Source of the DNA: Nannobrachium achirus
Taxonomy: Eukaryota; Chordata; Actinopteri; Myctophiformes; Myctophidae
Assembly (NCBI GenBank): GCA_963921795.1
Contig: OY997639.1
Coordinates: 60,412,894-60,476,893, forward strand
Length of the DNA: 64,000 nucleotides
Direction of reading: 5' to 3'
The position numbers and the translations under genes are program-made. Position 1 is the stretch's first letter; each line of letters begins with the position of its first letter. Below are positions 13,754 through 64,000 of this stretch, piece by piece. The notes under the pieces are model-generated. The model made no database searches and was not told the origin of the DNA. It was given only the letters and a program-made list of their open reading frames with translations.

Positions 13754-14373
13754 CTCCTTTCCAATTGGCCGCAGCCCCTACTTTTCAAAGCTGTGCCCTA
13801 GCCGGTGCCCTTTACTACCATTAGAAAACAGTTCAATCATTTTGGGTTAGACATTCACAGGGGGAAATCAGCTCTGGCGGCCCAGCATCACCGGCTGCCA
13901 GTTGGCTGCAACGTGTGCACTGTGCAGATGTGCTGTGCTTTCAGCACCATTCCTTCAGCATTCTGGAGATAAAACTTGAAATGCGATGTGGCTGAATTGA
14001 CACAAAATGCCAATTTGCATGTTATATTATTCCTGGGTCCATTGGGAAGAACAGACAAGAGAGTTTTGCAACACGTACAGTTAATCTCAATAAGACATGA
14101 CCCAAACATAGGTTCTGTACTGTACACATGGTTGATGTTAAGTTTGTTGACCAGCAGGAGGAGTAGCGCTGTCACGATATGACATTTTACATGATGATTA
14201 ATTGTCACTCAAATAATTGCGATTAACAATTTAATTGTGTTTTTGTCGTTGATAATTACATTTCTGTTTGGCTTTTAGGCTTTGAAGTTGCACCTGGCAG
14301 ATATGACACATAACCTAAATACACAAAGAAATTACTGACTTATTTGACAACTTTCTACTTAAAAAATAACATT

Positions 14374-14433
14374 GATAGTGGAAATAGCCCATCTACAAGC
14401 GTTGTGAGCTTGTAGATCTGCTATTTCCACTAT
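14374..14433. repeat. Dispersed palindrome copy, left arm shortened
   Basis: GATAGTGGAAATAGC pairs with GCTATTTCCACTAT. The CTCACAAC part is lost from the left arm. It lies inside a truncated GGGCTGTCAC-family element starting near 14166. Confidence 0.8.
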
Positions 14434-14865
14434 TTCTTTTTTTCAGAGTGTTTATTTTTACCCATTGAAACCGGGCGGGAAAGCATCTGTGTCACTTTAG
14501 ATTTTTGCGTTGGCTTTCTGCCACGCTGCGAGCTTGTGCATCTGCTATTTTTGAACTTTATTTTTGAAAACCTGAAAGTGTGAGGACTACTGATTTAGAA
14601 GGCATTTGTAGAATCGGCATCAGGTCTTAATGGGTTAATAATCGTTTGTGTTCCGGCTTGGATCAGTTTAACTTTCGTAGTATACTATTAAGTTCCTATT
14701 TTCGGTATCACAAAGAAAACTAATTTTAAAGAAAAAAATACAGACTTCTTTTTTTTTTACATAAATGTTTTTGTGTGTGTGTGTTTTGCCAATTATTTGG
14801 GGGCCCTTTTGCAATATCTTCACGGCCCACCAGTGTGCTCCGGCCCACAGGTTGGGAACATAGGG

Positions 14866-15333
14866 CAGGGGTCTTCAACGTTTTCAGGCCAAGGACCCCT
14901 TAGTCGAGACAGAGAGATGAAGCAGGGACCCCCACAACAGATACCATATACTGTAGTTTTGTTTGACAGCACAATCATCAGCGTATTTTGGATTCATGTC
15001 AATTTGTGATATTTAACCACTTGAACCGTCAATACTTAAACTTGACCTTTCAATCTGTACTTAGCTCTTTTTCCCCTCTACACTAAACCTCTTTGCTGGA
15101 AATAGCCGATCTACAAGCTCACAAGACCTTGCAGTGCGAGGCGTTGTGGAGCTTGTAGATCTGCTATTTTTGGCTAAAAAGTTCTTTGAATATGGATTAT
15201 GGACGCTAGGGTTCAAGTGGTTAATATAAAAAAGGAGGAAAAAAAGGCTTCTATCACACAAAGATTTGGAGGACCCCCTGTAGCAACTCTGAGGACCCCC
15301 TAGGGGTCCCGGGCCCCCTGTTGAAGACCCCTG
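14866..15333 (+). mobile_element. hAT-type element, GTCTTCAAC family, with perfect 8-bp target duplication
   Basis: It starts CAGGGGTCTTCAAC and ends GTTGAAGACCCCTG (14-bp inverted repeats). It is flanked on both sides by ACATAGGG (14858-14865 and 15334-15341), an exact 8-bp duplication typical of hAT insertions. It is 468 bp, non-coding, with a palindrome in the middle (about 15100-15170). Confidence 0.92.
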
Positions 15334-15561
15334 ACATAGGGCCATGGGCTGAGGGCTGGTCCTCTGCTCGCCACTCCCAGGAACAACTCCAGAAGCGTTG
15401 CCTTGGAGACCGGGGTCACTGGGAGCTGGAATGTCTAGTGGGGAGCGCTGACCCTGATTTATGATTTCATCTGAGTCCCCGCCGCCCTGACAACACAGAG
15501 CCCCGGGCTAACAGTGGATCCGTTCGGATAGAGTCCTACCAACAACCTATTATCTCTAATG

Positions 15562-16005
15562 CAGGGGTCTTCAACGTTTTCAGGCCAAGGACCCCTTAGT
15601 TGAGAGAGAGAGATGAAGCAGGGACCCTCACAACCTTTTCATAGATTCCATATAGTTTAATCGTTTGACAGCACAATCATCAGTGTATTTTGGATTCTTG
15701 TCAATTTGTGTTTTCAGATATTTAACCACTTGAACCGTCAATACTTAATAAACTTGACCTTTCACTCTGCACTTAGTCTGCTCTTTTTCCCCTCTACACC
15801 AAAGCTCTTTGCAGAAAATAGCCGAGCTACAAGTTCACAACGCCTCGCAGCGCAAGGCGTTGTGAACTTGTAGATCTGCTATTTTTGGCCAAAGTTCCCT
15901 GAATATGGACGCAGGGGTTCAAGTGGTTAATATAAAAAAGGAGAAAAAAAGGTTTCTATCACACAAAGATTTGGAGGAACCCCTGTAGTAACTCTGAGGA
16001 CCCCC
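15562..16005 (+). mobile_element. hAT-type element, GTCTTCAAC family, 3' truncated
   Basis: Closely similar to the 14866 copy from CAGGGGTCTTCAACG to GAGGACCCCC, then homology stops before the right terminal repeat. The palindrome is at 15815-15885. Confidence 0.8.
15815..15885. repeat. Dispersed palindrome copy with covarying arms
   Basis: Left arm AAGTTCACAACGCCT and right arm AGGCGTTGTGAACTT are exact complements. Most copies read AAGCTCAC / GTGAGCTT, so both arms changed together. Confidence 0.85.
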
Positions 16006-16412
16006 GATGTGGTGTGGATTTTGCCATCCACTTCAGTTGGAATGATTTTTAAAACTATATCTTATATTGCTTGGTTTGAACGTCTCTTCATACTTGGTTG
16101 CCGGCCATGCCACAAATAAAAAATGGCCGGTCTACAAGCTCACAATGCATTGCGATGCGACGTGTTGTGAAAATCTGTTATTTTCAGCGTGTGACACAGT
16201 GGTGCGCAACAAAGTCTAAATCAGTCGTAACGCTGATTAGTTGTGACTGAGTTAATCTAAAACTCACACAGACGTACGTGCAGTGAGCCTAGCTTAAGGC
16301 GTCTGCCCTCAAACGTTAGCTAGACTGCACATGCTTGGGGACAGGTGTCTGTTTGCAAAACGCGTGTGTGTGTGTTTATTAAGCTCCCTCATGCTCTCTG
16401 TGTCTCACGCAG

Positions 16413-62345
<45,933 letters not shown>

Positions 62346-62638
62346 GTACAATGCTCAGCCCACTGCCGCCACTGCCCCCTATAGGTCACTCCGAGGCATG
62401 ACAACAAACCAAACGCTGGCCGTGTGTATGCAGACAACGGGGCGGGGCGGGGTGGGGGTGGGGGGGGGGGGGCAGCACCGAGGGTAATCCGGTGCGGGAG
62501 GCAAAGAGGGCGGTGCCTCTCGAACAACTAAAGGAGCGCTTTTACTAAACACTAGCTTCCACACGTGGATGATTTCTGATAACTGTAATTATCAACCCAA
62601 ACGGACCAGTCTTTGGTGGCAACTTACGCGCTGTTACT

Positions 62639-62639
<1 letters not shown>

Positions 62640-62684
<45 letters not shown>
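62640..62684. repeat. CA microsatellite
   Basis: About 22 uninterrupted CA units. Confidence 0.97.
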
Positions 62685-62686
<2 letters not shown>

Positions 62687-62908
62687 TACCCACCCATGTC
62701 TGAGTTCCCTGAGTGCCTGCTATTGGGCGCTGGGCCCACCTCACCCCCTCTCTCCCTTCCCTTCCCTCACACTATTGCACACTAACTTACTACTGTCTGC
62801 TTGCTGCTGCTGAAGAGCCGCAGGACCAGAAGGGTTCTGTCGGTCACTCTGGGCACTTGCATGGCGGTGTGACGCACACTTCTTTGCATGGTGGAGGTCA
62901 GTTGGCAG

Positions 62909-63782
62909 CAGTGGTGGACAGTAACAAAGTATGTTTACGAGTACTGTACACAAGTACATTCTGTGAGTACTTTTTGGTATACTTTCACTCCACTACATTT
63001 CACATCACAAAGTAATTGTACTCGAAATATGACAGAGAAACTTTCATTTTTATTTGAGTAATATTTGACCAGGCGTATGTATACTTTAGCCGGTTTTCCA
63101 CAGGCCCAACTCCACACCACTCCACACCACACCGCCCACTTGTGTCAGGTTTTCCACTACAAGGAACTGGGTAGAGTGGTGTGAAAGTGGTACTTAACGG
63201 GGTACTATTACGGCTCCACTCTCGAGTGGAGCCGTTTTAGTACCCCTATGCCAAGTGAGGCCAAATCAGTGACGTATACACGCTGCTGATACTGATTGGT
63301 CAGAGACAGAGTCTCTGTACTGTAGCTTAGCACTGTACTGTAGCTTAGCATGTATGCTAGTGCAACTAGCCTCTACTCTTCTTTGTGTAGTTTGGCCAAT
63401 AAAGTTATTATTTGACTATGTTCACCCCGACGTTAGTCGTCGCTGTAGTTGTAAAGACTCGATGAAGACCTGTGTGAGTGTGTGGCATCTAAAACATTGT
63501 CCACCACATCTCTAAAAATAATTAGCGCAAGTTAGCATCTCCGTTGTGTTTACAGACTGAGAAGATCAGACTAAGGGGCGTCGATTTCTTTCGGGAGCGG
63601 AGGGGAGGAGGGGGAGAGGGGAGGAGGAGAGGAGAGGGGGGGGGGTACTGTAGTGGAAAACCTACATAAAAAATGCGGTGCGGTGCGGTGTCGTGCCGTG
63701 TCGTGTAGTGTCGGGCTAAAAAGTGGTATGGAAAACCGGCTTTAGACTCAAGTACTCGGGTTAAGTACTTTGTCCACCACTG
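62909..63782. mobile_element. hAT-type element with CAGTGGTGGACA ends and nested MITE
   Basis: CAGTGGTGGAC at the left and GTCCACCACTG at the right. Flanks GTTGGCAG and GTTGGCAC match at 7 of 8, an 8-bp target duplication. Inside, about 63088-63745, sits another element with AGCCGGTTTTCCAC / GGAAAACCGGCT ends. Confidence 0.85.
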
Positions 63783-64000
63783 GTTGGCACCTTGTTGTTT
63801 TTTTTGTTTGTTTTTTTAGAGGTTTGATTGGCTTTGGGACCATATAATAGGTCTATTTCTATTCTTCTTTGTGGGGGTCCCTCTGACAGATTCCTGCCAT
63901 GCAAACAGGTAGGATCCTGGGTGGCTGTCCCTGTGTGTGAGAGTGTGCTTGTGTGGTGCACGGAAGCATGCATGCATGTGAAGGTCTGTGTGGATTTGAA

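Larger units (their letters stand above)
1..16412 (+). other. Intron upstream of first visible kif13a exon
   Basis: No exon is seen here. I looked for the KIF13A N-terminus (KVKVAVRVRPMNRRE and what follows) and did not find it. The stretch holds GT/CA microsatellites (311-396, 504-533, 6545-6576, 6693-6780, 11388-11462, 13733-13753), homopolymer C runs (about 4100-4122, 13710-13732), several hAT-type elements, a LINE ORF2 fragment, and at least nine copies of the dispersed palindrome. A GGTTC-rich repeat lies at about 12680-12950. Confidence 0.7.
62346..64000 (+). other. Intron downstream of microexon w (to window end)
   Basis: Holds a G run (62455-62472), a CA microsatellite (62640-62684) and a nested transposon (62909-63782). 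The next kif13a exon (expected to start near EEDLN) is not reached. Confidence 0.7.

Overview
This is a vertebrate, almost certainly teleost fish, genomic window. The evidence is a spliced gene with GT/AG exons, very dense CA/GT and CT microsatellites, and fish-type DNA transposons and LINE tails. The species cannot be fixed from the sequence. There is no operon structure and there are no prokaryotic features.

The one real gene is on the + strand: the N-terminal and middle part of a kinesin-3 motor of the KIF13 family, best matched to KIF13A. Twenty-two coding exons (2,964 nt, 988 codons visible) run from 16413 to 62345. The reading frame and intron phases agree at every junction except one. 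Between the exons at 55629-55778 and 58373-58546 about 50-55 expected residues are missing, and a 200-N assembly gap (56301-56500) lies exactly there. The first two coding exons (start codon, first motor strand) are upstream of the window. The stalk and tail are downstream. The visible protein holds the motor domain (P-loop, switch I, switch II), the neck, an FHA domain, coiled coil, and the KIF1/KIF13-specific region before the stalk. The last visible exon is an 11-codon microexon that is probably alternative.

Everything else is intron. 1-16412 is the intron before the first visible motor exon. Introns are filled with non-autonomous DNA transposons: hAT-type with 8-bp target duplications at 932-1594, 996-1426, 11836-12288, 14866-15333, 26283-26454 and 62909-63782; TTAA-flanked foldbacks at 16752-17082, 25791-26043 and 38821-39467. 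There are also LINE fragments, and a 3.3-kb unit (18678-22003) bounded by ~300-bp inverted repeats that encloses a decayed uncharacterised ORF.

The most unusual feature is a short, dispersed palindrome (consensus arm core GATCTACAAGCTCAC, outer arms GTGAAAATAGC / GCTATTTTCAC). It occurs about 40 times as whole or half copies, sits inside at least five unrelated transposon families, and shows paired compensatory substitutions in its arms. Repeats also sit very close to splice sites: a transposon end supplies the polypyrimidine tract of the exon at 54353, a LINE tail ends about 24 nt before the exon at 46054, and microsatellites bracket the exon at 53491-53653.
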